DNA from: Geofilum sp964396555
GTDB lineage: Bacteria; Bacteroidota; Bacteroidia; Bacteroidales; Marinilabiliaceae
Length of the DNA stretch: 64,000 nucleotides
Reading direction: 5' to 3'
Assembly: GCA_964396555.1 (NCBI GenBank)
Contig: CAYNFX010000001.1
Location: 1-64,000 of the forward strand
The notes under the pieces were generated by a model. The model ran no database searches and was not told the origin of the DNA. It was given only the letters and a program-made list of their open reading frames with translations. Of this stretch, positions 25,981 through 36,015 are shown piece after piece. Numbering within the stretch: position 1 is the stretch's first letter; each line of letters begins with the position of its first letter. The position numbers and the translations under genes were made by a program.

Positions 25981-28900
25981 ATGCAGCATTATAATCGCTT
26001 TAATAATATTTTTGGGTGGCTTGCCTTTCTGGTTTCGGCAGTTGTTTACATCCTGACCATTGAACCTACTACCAGTTTCTGGGATTGCGGTGAGTTTATA
26101 TCTTCAGCATATAAGTTGCTTGTCGGACACCCTCCGGGAGCGCCTTTTTTTATGCTTTTGGGTCGTTTCTTTACATTGTTTGCAGGTGATCCATCCAAGG
26201 TTGCGCTTACAATCAATATTATGTCCGCTCTGGCTAGTGCATTTACAATCATGTTCCTTTTCTGGACTATTACACATCTTGCCCGTAAGTTATTTATTGA
26301 TGGAGTTGAGAATGCCGAATCATGGAGGATTATTGCTGTAATTGGTGCAGGCTTTGTCGGTGCCATGGTTTATACATTTTCTGATACCTTCTGGTTTTCA
26401 GCAGTAGAGGGTGAAGTTTATGCTCTTTCCTCATTGTTTACAGCTGTGGTTTTCTGGTGTATTCTAAAGTGGGAGAATGTCGCAGATGAGCCTCATTCCA
26501 ACCGCTGGCTTATACTGATTGCATATCTGATGGGACTGTCTATTGGTGTTCACTTATTGAACCTGTTGACAATTCCTGCAATTGTAATGGTTTATTATTT
26601 TAAAAAGTACGATGTTTCTCTTAAAGGTTCCTTCAAGGCACTTCTTTTATCATTTGTAATTCTTTTAGTAGTGCTTTATGGCGTTATTCCTATGATAGTA
26701 AGTCTTGCCTCCAAGTTTGAACTTTTGTTTGTAAACGGTTTAGGGCTTCCTTTCAACAGTGGTGTTGCGGTGTTTGCTATAATCCTTATTGGGGCAGTAG
26801 TATTTGGAATCTATATTACATATATAAGGGATTATCCTATTGCAAATACAATAATTACAGCGTTTGCCGTAATTCTGTTGGGCTATTCTTCATATGCTAC
26901 AATAGTGATAAGATCTCTTTCAAATCCTACAATGGATCAGAATTCACCTGAGGATGTCTTTTCATTAATGAGCTACCTCAACAGGGAACAATACGGTAAC
27001 AGGCCTCTGGTTTCAGGACAGTACTACAGTTCCCCTATTGACTGGGATGCATTGAGAAATGACAAGGGGAAACCGATCTATGTAAAAGGCAAGGATAAGT
27101 ATGAGATAGTAGATTATAGGCCAGACTACAAGTATAATGACCTTACTACTACACTATTTCCCCGTATGTATAGCAGTGAGCCTTCACATATAAGTGAGTA
27201 TAAGGCCTGGGGAAGGGTTAAGGGCAGAAATATCTCGGTTGTTGGCAGCAATGGAAGGAGAGAGTCGGTTGAATTGCCCACTTTTGGCGAGAACCTTAGG
27301 TTTTTTATGAGCTATCAAGTAGGACATATGTACTTAAGGTACTTTATGTGGAATTTCTCGGGCAGACAAAATGATATTCAGGGCCATGGCGAGATTCATA
27401 AGGGAAACTGGATATCGGGAATTCCTTTTATAGATAATTTCCTTTATGGGGATCAGGATTTATTGCCTGATTCATACAAGAATAATCCAGGACGTAATAA
27501 GTACTATATGCTTCCCTTGCTATTGGGTCTGATAGGCTTGTTTTATCAGTATGGTGCTGGGACCAAAGGCAAGAGGGACTTCTCTGTTATAATGTTACTG
27601 TTCTTTTTTACCGGTCTTGCTATTGTTCTTTATCTGAACCAGACTCCACTTCAGCCACGTGAAAGGGATTATGCTTATGCAGGTTCATTTTATGCATTCT
27701 CAATCTGGATTGGACTTGGGGTACTTCAGCTTGTTGAGCTATTGAAGAAAAGCAAAATATCAGGTGTGTTGGCTGCATCTGCAGTATCAGTTACCTCCCT
27801 TATAGTTCCCGGTATTATGGCAGCAGAAAACTGGGATGATCATGACAGGTCACGACGTACAATATCCCGTGACTTTGCATACAATTATCTAAATACTGTT
27901 GGAGAAAACGGTGTGATATTTACTAATGGGGATAATGATACATTTCCTCTGTGGTATGCTCAGGAAGTTGAAGGAGTAAGGACTGATGTAAGGGTTTGTA
28001 ATCTTAGTTACTTGCAAACTGACTGGTATATTGACCAGATGAAGCGTCCTTCATATGAGTCGAAGCCTCTGCCTATCTCTATGGAAAGGAAACAGTATAT
28101 ATTGGGTAAGAGGGATGTTGTTTATCTATTTGAAAGAGTTCAGGGCTATGCCGACCTAAAAGAGGCACTCAAGTTCCTGGCAAGCGATGATCCTCGTACC
28201 AAAAACATTCCCAACTATGGGTTGGTGGAACATTTCCCATCCAACAAATTTTCACTCAAGGTAGACTCTGCGAAGGTTATAGAGAATGGTATGGTAAGTA
28301 GTAGATATGCACATCAGGTAAAGTCTGAGATAAATATTACTATTGACAAGGAAAGAATACTCAAGAACGAGGTTATGGTTCTTGATATGCTTGCTACAAA
28401 CGACTTTAATAGGCCGATTTACTATGCGGTTACTGTTGGCAGTGACAACTATGTAGGGCTTGAAAGATACTTCCAGCTTGAAGGATTCGGTTATCAGATT
28501 GTTCCAATTGACGCTCAGGCAGGCGACGGACAGTATGGAAGGGTCGATACTCAAAAGATGTATGACAATGTGATGAACAAGTATATATTCACTGGATGGG
28601 ATGATCCAAGGGTATACCTGGATGAAAATCACAGAAGGATGGGGTTGAATCTGCGTAATAATATGACAAGACTTGCAAGTGCACTCTTAATTGAGGGTGA
28701 TACTGCAAAGGCTGTTGAAGTGCTTGACATGATTGTAGCAATTATGCCCCATGACAGAGTACCTCATAATTTCTTTTCATTGTTTATCTCAGAAAACTAT
28801 TACAAAGCTGGAGAGTTTGAAAAAGGGGATCAGGTTATTAAGGAACTTTCCGAAGAGAATATCCAAGAGCTTAGGTTCTTTGCAGCTTTAGGAAGATCTT

Positions 28901-29055
28901 TCAAGGTAAATGATTCAGATGATTTTCAGTTAGGCCTGGCAATTTATGCAAACATCATCGATATGCTTGAGAAATATAACAGGGAAGATTTAAAGAGTGA
29001 GCTAGGCTTAGGATATGAGTCAGTTTTTAGTGGGTTGTCATTTTTGCATAAATAG
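25981..29055 (+). CDS. DUF2723 family membrane protein (putative protein O-mannosyltransferase type)
   Basis: This 1024-aa protein opens with the DUF2723 signature: TIEPTTSFWDCGEFISSAYKLLVGHPPGAPFF. About a dozen membrane helices follow up to residue ~610, with the soluble segment ~320-490 inserted, and then a long soluble C-terminal part with helical TPR-like repeats (~880-1020). The Asp-Cys-Gly-Glu in the first loop recalls the catalytic acidic residue of GT-C glycosyltransferases such as PMT. Members of this family have been linked to O-glycosylation of secreted proteins in Bacteroidota; I infer rather than see this activity. The next gene starts directly at its stop codon. Confidence 0.85.
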   Translation: MQHYNRFNNIFGWLAFLVSAVVYILTIEPTTSFWDCGEFISSAYKLLVGHPPGAPFFMLLGRFFTLFAGDPSKVALTINIMSALASAFTIMFLFWTITHLARKLFIDGVENAESWRIIAVIGAGFVGAMVYTFSDTFWFSAVEGEVYALSSLFTAVVFWCILKWENVADEPHSNRWLILIAYLMGLSIGVHLLNLLTIPAIVMVYYFKKYDVSLKGSFKALLLSFVILLVVLYGVIPMIVSLASKFELLFVNGLGLPFNSGVAVFAIILIGAVVFGIYITYIRDYPIANTIITAFAVILLGYSSYATIVIRSLSNPTMDQNSPEDVFSLMSYLNREQYGNRPLVSGQYYSSPIDWDALRNDKGKPIYVKGKDKYEIVDYRPDYKYNDLTTTLFPRMYSSEPSHISEYKAWGRVKGRNISVVGSNGRRESVELPTFGENLRFFMSYQVGHMYLRYFMWNFSGRQNDIQGHGEIHKGNWISGIPFIDNFLYGDQDLLPDSYKNNPGRNKYYMLPLLLGLIGLFYQYGAGTKGKRDFSVIMLLFFFTGLAIVLYLNQTPLQPRERDYAYAGSFYAFSIWIGLGVLQLVELLKKSKISGVLAASAVSVTSLIVPGIMAAENWDDHDRSRRTISRDFAYNYLNTVGENGVIFTNGDNDTFPLWYAQEVEGVRTDVRVCNLSYLQTDWYIDQMKRPSYESKPLPISMERKQYILGKRDVVYLFERVQGYADLKEALKFLASDDPRTKNIPNYGLVEHFPSNKFSLKVDSAKVIENGMVSSRYAHQVKSEINITIDKERILKNEVMVLDMLATNDFNRPIYYAVTVGSDNYVGLERYFQLEGFGYQIVPIDAQAGDGQYGRVDTQKMYDNVMNKYIFTGWDDPRVYLDENHRRMGLNLRNNMTRLASALLIEGDTAKAVEVLDMIVAIMPHDRVPHNFFSLFISENYYKAGEFEKGDQVIKELSEENIQELRFFAALGRSFKVNDSDDFQLGLAIYANIIDMLEKYNREDLKSELGLGYESVFSGLSFLHK

Positions 29056-29673
29056 GTGAACAAGATTAAGATCAGACCGCCGTGGTGGCTTAGGATCCTG
29101 TTTCCGGGGGTCACATGGCGTGGAGATAAAAGCAGGAAATGTGTTTACTTAACCTTCGATGACGGTCCCATACCTGAAGTGACACCTGCTGTTTTGGAAA
29201 TTTTAGGTAGCAGGGATGTTAAAGCGACTTTTTTCTGTGTGGGAGAAAATGTAGAAAAGTATCCTGAAGTATATGCCATGCATGCAAGGTATGGCATGAA
29301 AACCGGGAACCATACCTTTTCCCATTCCAAGGCTTTTTCAATGTGCAAAGAGGAGTACTTCAAGGATATTGATAGGGCTCAGGAACATATCGATTCAAAG
29401 TTTTTCAGGCCTCCTCATGGACAACTCTACCCATGGTACCTTCTTCGCTTAAAGAAAAAGTTTGAGAAGGTAGTGATGTGGGATCTTATTACTGAAGATT
29501 ACAGGAAGGACCTGGATGCTGAAGATATTTTCAACCGAGTTGTTAAATTTGTAAGGCCTGGTTCTGTGATAGTTTTTCATGACTCTTTAAAGGCCTGGCC
29601 AAGGCTCGAAAAAGCCTTACCCAGGACTTTGGATTATCTCATAGGTGAGGGTTATTTTTTTAAATTGCTTTAG
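29056..29673 (+). CDS. Polysaccharide deacetylase family protein
   Basis: This 205-aa NodB-homology protein begins with GTG at 29056, directly after the TAG of the upstream gene. The metal and catalytic motifs are complete: YLTFDDGP (catalytic base and metal Asp), GNHTFSHSKAF (the H-x3-H metal ligands), FRPPHGQ and the late VIVFHDS. Such enzymes remove acetyl groups from N-acetylglucosamine in peptidoglycan or other polysaccharides. No signal peptide or clear membrane helix is present, so the location is uncertain. Its tight link to the DUF2723 gene suggests a shared cell-surface glycan role. Confidence 0.9.
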   Translation: MNKIKIRPPWWLRILFPGVTWRGDKSRKCVYLTFDDGPIPEVTPAVLEILGSRDVKATFFCVGENVEKYPEVYAMHARYGMKTGNHTFSHSKAFSMCKEEYFKDIDRAQEHIDSKFFRPPHGQLYPWYLLRLKKKFEKVVMWDLITEDYRKDLDAEDIFNRVVKFVRPGSVIVFHDSLKAWPRLEKALPRTLDYLIGEGYFFKLL

Positions 29674-29725
29674 GGCACGAGTAGTGATTAATAAACCAAT
29701 AAGGACAACATAAATCTGAATTCTG

Positions 29726-31000
29726 ATGAATATTCTAATAGTTGGCTCAGGAGGTCGTGAACATGCATTTGGCTGGCATTTAAAGCGCAGTCCATTGACT
29801 GACAAACTTTTTTTTGTTCCAGGAAATGCAGGAACTGCAACTATTGGCGAAAATCTTTTTGTCTCTACTAAGGATTTTGATGCAATCAGGGATGCTGTCC
29901 TGAAGAATGATGTGAAACTTGTTGTTGTTGGCCCGGAGGAGCCTCTTGTTAAGGGGATTGTTGATTATTTCAAGGCAGAACCATCTCTGTCAGGAGTAAG
30001 GATTGTTGGACCAGATTCGAGTGCTGCTGCACTAGAGGGTAGCAAAGATTTCGCAAAACAATTCATGCAGAAGTATAATATTCCTACAGCCGGATACTTT
30101 ACTGTTACTTCTGAGAATGTTGCCGAGGGCAGGCTATTTATGGCGTCTCTCACTGCTCCGTATGTTTTGAAGGCAGATGGACTTGCTGCAGGTAAAGGTG
30201 TACTTATCATAAATGATTATGATGAGGCATGTGAGGAACTTGACAGAATCCTTGGAGGTAAGTTTGGGGCTGCTGGCAGCAGAGTTGTAATTGAGGAATT
30301 TCTTAGCGGAATTGAGCTCTCAATGTTTGTCCTTACAGATGGCAAGGATTATGTTTTGCTTCCCGAAGCAAAGGATTACAAGCGGATAGGGGAGGGAGAC
30401 CAAGGTCTAAATACAGGTGGTATGGGAGCCGTTTCTCCTGTTCCTTTTGCAACACCAGAGTTTAAGAAGAAAGTTGAGGAAAGGATCATTAAACCTACTA
30501 TTGAAGGCATAGAAAAGGAAGGACTTTATTATAGGGGCTTTGTTTTCTTTGGACTTATTAAAGTAGGTGATGAGCCTTATGTTATAGAATACAATGTAAG
30601 GATGGGAGACCCAGAAACTGAGGTTGTGATGCCTCGTTTGAGAAATGATCTCGTTGAACTCCTTTGTGCTACAGCTGATGGTAAATTGGGAGGCATTGTG
30701 ACGGAGTACGATCACCGAACTGCAGTAACTATTGTGATGGTATCTGGTGGTTATCCAGGGCAGTTTGCAAAAGGTCTTGAGGTAAAAGGTTTTGACAAGG
30801 TGGATGGAAGCCTGGTCTTCCATGCGGGGACTGAATTGTCAGGTACTAAGGTTTTGACTGTTGGGGGACGTCTTCTAGCTGTTACTTCTTTCGGGGAGAG
30901 TATAAGTGAGGCTTCGGAGCGTTCTCGCAAGAACGCTTCCTTGATTGATTATGAGAATAAGTACTACAGGAGAGATATTGGATTTGACCTACTAGATTAG
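29726..31000 (+). CDS. purD: Phosphoribosylamine--glycine ligase
   Basis: PurD (424 aa) joins phosphoribosylamine and glycine with ATP in the second step of purine synthesis. The ATP-grasp enzyme shows MNILIVGSGGREHAFGWHL, VVGPEEPLVKGIVDYF, YVLKADGLAAGKGVLI, VIEEFLSGIELSMFVLTDG, LNTGGMGAVSPVP, YNVRMGDPETEVVMPRL and the late VTIVMVSGGYPG. It is full length. It lies eight bases upstream of a DUF6427-like membrane protein gene, a pairing that does not suggest a functional tie. Confidence 0.97.
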   Translation: MNILIVGSGGREHAFGWHLKRSPLTDKLFFVPGNAGTATIGENLFVSTKDFDAIRDAVLKNDVKLVVVGPEEPLVKGIVDYFKAEPSLSGVRIVGPDSSAAALEGSKDFAKQFMQKYNIPTAGYFTVTSENVAEGRLFMASLTAPYVLKADGLAAGKGVLIINDYDEACEELDRILGGKFGAAGSRVVIEEFLSGIELSMFVLTDGKDYVLLPEAKDYKRIGEGDQGLNTGGMGAVSPVPFATPEFKKKVEERIIKPTIEGIEKEGLYYRGFVFFGLIKVGDEPYVIEYNVRMGDPETEVVMPRLRNDLVELLCATADGKLGGIVTEYDHRTAVTIVMVSGGYPGQFAKGLEVKGFDKVDGSLVFHAGTELSGTKVLTVGGRLLAVTSFGESISEASERSRKNASLIDYENKYYRRDIGFDLLD

Positions 31001-31008
31001 AAATAACA

Positions 31009-31995
31009 ATGTTGTTTAGATCTCTGCATAATAACTCTATAAATGCTGCGCTGGCTACATCGCTGGGTGTGGCACTGTTGTGGTTGCGATATTTTGCAGT
31101 TGATATTACACACTATACAGCATTAGATAGTCCGTCAATGCCGCTTTGGGATGTGGTTATCAATCCGTTGTTTGGTTATTCTGCATTCACTGCAGCCCTG
31201 TCTTCTTTAGGACTTGTGTTTCTTAATGGGTTGTTTCTTAATAGAATGGCTGCTAGGTATGCGTTGATACAGCGTCAAAGCCTTATTGTATTGTTGGTTT
31301 ATGCAATGTTTAGTTCAGCCTTTCTTTCAGTGCAGAAACTAAGTCCTGTGTGGGTTTTTGTTTTGTTCTTTGTTTTGGGATTGGATAATCTTTTTGCAGC
31401 AGTAGATCGTCGTAACCCTTCAGTGAAGTGTTTTGATGCAGGGCTCTTGCTGGGTTTTGCTTCGCTATTCTATGCCAAAGGCGTTTTCTTTTTCCCTCTC
31501 TATATTCTTGCAATGGGAGTATTGAGACTCCATTCATTCAGGTCAGTGGCTGCATCATTCATGGGACTTCTTTTCCCATTTGCAATGAGTTTTGCCTATT
31601 ATCTTTTCCTTGACAAAGGAGCTTTTTTTTATGAGATATTAGTTGAGAACTTAGTTGCCAATCCTGGTCAATACAGCCATACTTTGTACTCCAGAATATA
31701 TATGGCATTTTTGATTCTGATTACTGGTGTTTCCCTTCTGGTATGTATCAGGCAGATGAATGTTCAGAAAATAATAGTAAGGCGTTATTTCAGGATCTTT
31801 ATATGGATTATACTTGTCAATGCAGCTGTGGTAATGAGCCCGTTCTTTTCAATGGAACTTATGCCACTTTCTGTAAGTGCACTTGCTCTGGTAGTTTCGA
31901 AATGGTTTGAAGTAATGCAGCGTGACAGGGTGAGAGAAATTGTATTCCTTGTTTTCGTTATTGTAACAGTAGCAGGACAGTTTTTGCTTTACTAG
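31009..31995 (+). CDS. DUF6427-like integral membrane protein
   Basis: This 328-aa protein has nine or ten hydrophobic helices and few charged residues apart from short loops. The start MLFRSLHNNSINAALATSLGVALLWLRYF and the LFLNRMAARYALIQRQSLIVLLVYAMFSS region match what I recall of the Bacteroidota DUF6427 family. The function is unknown. It follows purD by eight bases and its last bases overlap the end of the convergent kinase gene by four bases. Confidence 0.7.
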   Translation: MLFRSLHNNSINAALATSLGVALLWLRYFAVDITHYTALDSPSMPLWDVVINPLFGYSAFTAALSSLGLVFLNGLFLNRMAARYALIQRQSLIVLLVYAMFSSAFLSVQKLSPVWVFVLFFVLGLDNLFAAVDRRNPSVKCFDAGLLLGFASLFYAKGVFFFPLYILAMGVLRLHSFRSVAASFMGLLFPFAMSFAYYLFLDKGAFFYEILVENLVANPGQYSHTLYSRIYMAFLILITGVSLLVCIRQMNVQKIIVRRYFRIFIWIILVNAAVVMSPFFSMELMPLSVSALALVVSKWFEVMQRDRVREIVFLVFVIVTVAGQFLLY

Positions 31996-34900
31996 CCCTG
32001 CTTTTTAATCCATTTGGTTAGTATGTTTTCCAAAGTCTCGAAACGTACTGGTTTCCCGATATAATCATTCATTCCGGCTTCAATGCATATTTCTCGATCT
32101 CCCTTAAGGACATTGGCTGTCATAGCAATGACAGGAAGCCTGAACCCTCTTGATCTAAGTTCCTTAGTTGCATCCAGACCATTAAGCTCCGGCATTTGAA
32201 CATCCATCAGAATAAGGTTGAACTCACTGCCCTTTTTGTCCATCAGATCTACTGCCTCCCTGCCGTTGGTAACGATAGTGACTTGATAGTCTAGTTTCAG
32301 GAGCATTTTCTCAGCTATCTTCTGGTTTATCGGATTGTCTTCTACGAGCAGAATGTGCTTTTTGCCCATATTTGTCTTATCATCTTCAGTGTTGATTTCG
32401 ACGCTTTTATGCTCCAGGTTTTCTGTCCCTATATTGAAAAGCTCTGCTGTTGCAGCAAATAGAGTCGAATGCTTAACAGGCTTATGTAATATCTTGTCAA
32501 ATCCTTTGAAATTGTGAGGAGTAATAGTTTTTGGATTTGCTACAAGAAGCAATGCTTTAATAGAGGGTGACAATTCCTTTACCTCCTGAATAAACTTGTT
32601 TTCTATCTCTCTTAGCAAATGATTGTCTGCTATCAGCATGTGATAATTGGGGTACTTGCTCATGAACTGGATACCTTCCTGAACTGTTGCAGCTGTAGTA
32701 ACATTCATGCCCCAAATAGTAAGAGTCTTGCCTAAAAGCTTGGTGTTGGTTTCGTGGTCATCAACTATTAGCACATTAAGGCCACTGAACCTCCCTTTGA
32801 ATGAATTGATTGAAGGAGTTTGAATATCTATTTTAAAGGGTAGGACGAAGTGGAAGACACTCCCCGGGTTGGTTTTGGACGAAGAATAGGTCGGATTTGG
32901 ACTTTCAATCCAGATTTTGCCATGCATAAGCTCAACCAGCATTTTTGAGATACTTGTTCCCAGTCCAGTTCCTCCGTATTTCCTGGTAGTTGATCCATCA
33001 AGCTGGGTGAAGGAGTCAAAGACCTTTTCTAGCTTTCCAGCAGGTATTCCAATTCCAGAATCCTGAACTTTGAAATGAAGGCTAATATCATCCCCTTTGC
33101 GAGATACAACAGCTACAGACAGAATGACCTCACCCTGGTCTGTGAATTTGACGGAATTCCCCAAAAGATTGGTGAGTACCTGAACAAGGCGTCCCTCATC
33201 ACCAATAAGGATTGAAGGTATGTTCTCGTCAAGGTCGACATTAATCTCAAGACCTTTTTCATTTGCCTTAAATGATATCTGATCTAGCAGGTATTCTACA
33301 GTGTCGTTAATGTTGAAAGGCTGATATTCGATCTTCATCTTACCAGCTTCTATCTTTGAGAAGTCGAGTATATCATTGATGATTGAGATCAGGTTGTCGC
33401 ATGATTTGGATATTACCGACAGAATGTTACGTTGTTCCTTCTCAAGATCAGTATTTGCCAGAAGCTCGGAAGCTCCAACAATACCGTTCATTGGGGTACG
33501 AATCTCATGACTCATATTGGCAAGGAATTCTGATTTAGCTTTATTGGCTTCGGCTTCCTTCTGTTGAAGTTCCTTTTGAGCCGTGATATCCATAAATGCC
33601 TCAAGCCTTACTGATTCGTTGTTTAGCTTAATTGGTATTATATTCTTGAGGACTGTTCGGGAAATATTGTTTTCAGGAACAGTTAATTGTTCCTCACGGG
33701 TTTGAACGTTCAGCCCTGAGTTTATCTGGTGATAGTGGTTTTCAGAGTTTAACTTAAAAAACTGACTGTATGAATGGGTATTTATATAAAGGCGAGCATC
33801 ATCAAGGCTGTCAAAACCCATGGTTTTGGCAGCTGTCTGGTTAATTTCAATAATTTTCTGCTTGTCGTCTACGACCATAATACCTACAGGCAGGTTCTCG
33901 GTTATATTTTTCAGGTTTTCAATAGATTCGTTGAGAGACTCAGTAAGTAAACGTTTCTCTGTGATATCTTCCCTGATAATAATGAAATTGGATATAGTGT
34001 TTGCTTCATTAAATACTGGAGAGATCTGAACCCTTTCCCAGTATGTCATTCCTGCTTTGTTGCGAGTCTCTATTTCACCGCTCCATGTATTACCAACTTG
34101 AATGGTGGCCATCACTATCTCAGAGAAATCATAGATACCGTTGTTGCTGAAAAAATATGGACGTGTACCAATCACCTCCTCCTTTAAATATCCAGTCTTT
34201 AATACATAGCTTTCATTAACGTATTCGGTAACCCCTCTGGTGTTGGTAATCATTATAGCCACCGGACTCTGCTCGACAGCCATCAACAGTTTTTTGCTGT
34301 TGAGTTCAGCTTTTTGTCTGGTTAGGATGACCTTTGAAATCTGGATTATTACAATGTAGGTGATACCTCCTGCGAAAAATGTAAAAAGGATCAGGCTTAT
34401 GTATTTAAGTCGATTATATCGTTTCAGTACATTAATACTGGTCTCACTTACTGACAGTACATTTTTTTGTATATCAAAAGAAATTTTCCTTTCTATTTCG
34501 AAGATTCTGTTGAAGATCCCATCTACTTGTTTCATGTAAAAGGCAAGAGTCTCATTAATCTGATCCCTTACGTTTACTGCACTGTCAGATGCGGCCTTGA
34601 TTGTTGCGTTGATTCTGGAGGAAAGGGACTGTAGGTCGCTTATCGCCGGGTAGAGTTGCCTTACTTCGCTTATTGTACCTGTATACCAGTCTGCTTCATA
34701 GACAATCAGCTCGATTATTTCATCGGCTGAAGCCAGATTGGCAGAATTATGGTACTCGTACATTCCTCCTTGATCCAATATCCTAAGGATGTTCAGACAC
34801 TCGTCAATCTTTAGACCTATCTGCGAATGTATATTTGATAGTTGCTGCGGGTGTGTTGCTGAAAGGTAAGTTGTGAATGCTATCTGGGTGTTGAGAAGCT

Positions 34901-35156
34901 GTTCCTTAAGTATAAAGTCAAGTTTCTGTTTCTGCTCCTGGTTACGTATCATCTGCTGATAGCGGAGCGTATAGTTTTTGTCAAAGTAGTTTTCTATAAA
35001 CAGAATAATGAAGATAGTAAACAGGAAAATGCCAAGAAGCCAAAACAACTTATTAATTACCGGTTCTTTTATGAACGGCAATAGGCTGTCCCTGTACTTA
35101 AGCTTAAATAGCCTTTTACTTGAAGCAAGTTTCGTTTTAATTCCTGCTTTTATCAT
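31992..35156 (-). CDS. Large hybrid sensor kinase with periplasmic helical domain, two PAS and two receivers
   Basis: This 1054-aa kinase has TM1 at ~31-52, a periplasmic domain at ~53-252 that looks all-helical, and TM2 at ~253-277. Two PAS domains (~287-400 and ~415-530) and a HisKA domain with His550 (LANMSHEIRTPMNG) follow. HATPase_c has DSGIGIP and GGTGLGTSI. Receiver 1 (~795-905) is atypical, with LIADNHLLRE in place of the usual D-x-x-M-P. Receiver 2 (~930-1050) is canonical: LVEDNPINQ, LILMDVQMPELNG and YIGKPV. The start overlaps the end of a solute-binding lipoprotein gene by 20 bases. Helical periplasmic domains of this kind dock onto binding proteins in TorS, which suggests the same here. 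Confidence 0.92.
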   Translation of the reverse strand: MIKAGIKTKLASSKRLFKLKYRDSLLPFIKEPVINKLFWLLGIFLFTIFIILFIENYFDKNYTLRYQQMIRNQEQKQKLDFILKEQLLNTQIAFTTYLSATHPQQLSNIHSQIGLKIDECLNILRILDQGGMYEYHNSANLASADEIIELIVYEADWYTGTISEVRQLYPAISDLQSLSSRINATIKAASDSAVNVRDQINETLAFYMKQVDGIFNRIFEIERKISFDIQKNVLSVSETSINVLKRYNRLKYISLILFTFFAGGITYIVIIQISKVILTRQKAELNSKKLLMAVEQSPVAIMITNTRGVTEYVNESYVLKTGYLKEEVIGTRPYFFSNNGIYDFSEIVMATIQVGNTWSGEIETRNKAGMTYWERVQISPVFNEANTISNFIIIREDITEKRLLTESLNESIENLKNITENLPVGIMVVDDKQKIIEINQTAAKTMGFDSLDDARLYINTHSYSQFFKLNSENHYHQINSGLNVQTREEQLTVPENNISRTVLKNIIPIKLNNESVRLEAFMDITAQKELQQKEAEANKAKSEFLANMSHEIRTPMNGIVGASELLANTDLEKEQRNILSVISKSCDNLISIINDILDFSKIEAGKMKIEYQPFNINDTVEYLLDQISFKANEKGLEINVDLDENIPSILIGDEGRLVQVLTNLLGNSVKFTDQGEVILSVAVVSRKGDDISLHFKVQDSGIGIPAGKLEKVFDSFTQLDGSTTRKYGGTGLGTSISKMLVELMHGKIWIESPNPTYSSSKTNPGSVFHFVLPFKIDIQTPSINSFKGRFSGLNVLIVDDHETNTKLLGKTLTIWGMNVTTAATVQEGIQFMSKYPNYHMLIADNHLLREIENKFIQEVKELSPSIKALLLVANPKTITPHNFKGFDKILHKPVKHSTLFAATAELFNIGTENLEHKSVEINTEDDKTNMGKKHILLVEDNPINQKIAEKMLLKLDYQVTIVTNGREAVDLMDKKGSEFNLILMDVQMPELNGLDATKELRSRGFRLPVIAMTANVLKGDREICIEAGMNDYIGKPVRFETLENILTKWIKKQG

Positions 35157-36015
35157 CTTCGGGCATTACATTGCTTTGAAATTCAAGCTGACTTTTTCTG
35201 TATATCCCATGAGATTTGAAAATGTCGGTTCCAACAGGAGAGTTTAGCATTGACATAAAAGTGTGAGCCAGTCCGGGATACCTTGATGTTTTTAGTACAG
35301 ATGCATAAACATCGTATTTTGTATCAGGCATGTTCAGACTGATAGTATCGACTTTTTCGATATTACCGTTGTAGAAGAAACTTGATGTCCAATCAAGTCC
35401 CAGACTTGCCTCTCCGTTATAAATCCTTCTAATTATCCCTCTATTATCAACAGACAGTGCTATACTGTTGTTTAATACTTCAGAATAAACTCCTGCATAA
35501 CTTAGTATCTGTTTTGTTACAAAGCCCAGGGAGCTGGTCTCTGGATTGGCAATAATGACAGCATATTTTTCTTCTTGCATGGATGTGAGATCACCCCCGA
35601 AGCCTTCCGGGTTACCTTTAGAAACCACAAAAACCAGTCTGTTGGTGCCTATGTATAAAGAATCGCCAATTATGTTTGGCTGTATTTCCCTTAGAATGTC
35701 AAATCCTGATCTAATATCGGGAATGAAGAGATCGCCAGTCTGAGTATCAGCAATAATACTTACAAGATTTCTGATATTACCGTTTTGTATTGTAATACGG
35801 CATTTGTACATTCTTTCAAATTGCTTGCATATTGAATCCAGTGGAGCTGAGACCCCGTTTTCACAATATAATACCAGCTCAGGGACAATAGTTTCCTGAA
35901 CCTGTCTGTCGGATTTCCTTTTTTTTTGCCCGCAGGCAAGAAAAAATACGATAAAAATCGTAATCATAAGTCCGGCAAAAAACTTAGATAGTATGCCTCT
36001 AAGAGCTTTCTCCAT
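35137..36015 (-). CDS. Periplasmic solute-binding lipoprotein (ModA/PstS-like), paired with sensor kinase
   Basis: This 292-aa protein has a lipoprotein signal peptide with lipobox FFLAC (cleavage before Cys28 approx.). A type II periplasmic-binding fold follows: LVLYCENGVSAPLDSICKQFERMYKCRITIQNGN, DLFIPDIRSGFDIL, RLVFVVSKGNPEGF, IIANPETSSLGFVTKQIL and a hinge segment before DVYASVLKTSRYPGLAHTFM. This resembles molybdate/phosphate-type binding proteins. No ABC permease or ATPase gene is adjacent. It overlaps the kinase gene by 20 bases, so it is probably a ligand-sensing partner rather than a transport component. The ligand is unknown. Confidence 0.87.
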   Translation of the reverse strand: MEKALRGILSKFFAGLMITIFIVFFLACGQKKRKSDRQVQETIVPELVLYCENGVSAPLDSICKQFERMYKCRITIQNGNIRNLVSIIADTQTGDLFIPDIRSGFDILREIQPNIIGDSLYIGTNRLVFVVSKGNPEGFGGDLTSMQEEKYAVIIANPETSSLGFVTKQILSYAGVYSEVLNNSIALSVDNRGIIRRIYNGEASLGLDWTSSFFYNGNIEKVDTISLNMPDTKYDVYASVLKTSRYPGLAHTFMSMLNSPVGTDIFKSHGIYRKSQLEFQSNVMPEDDKSRN

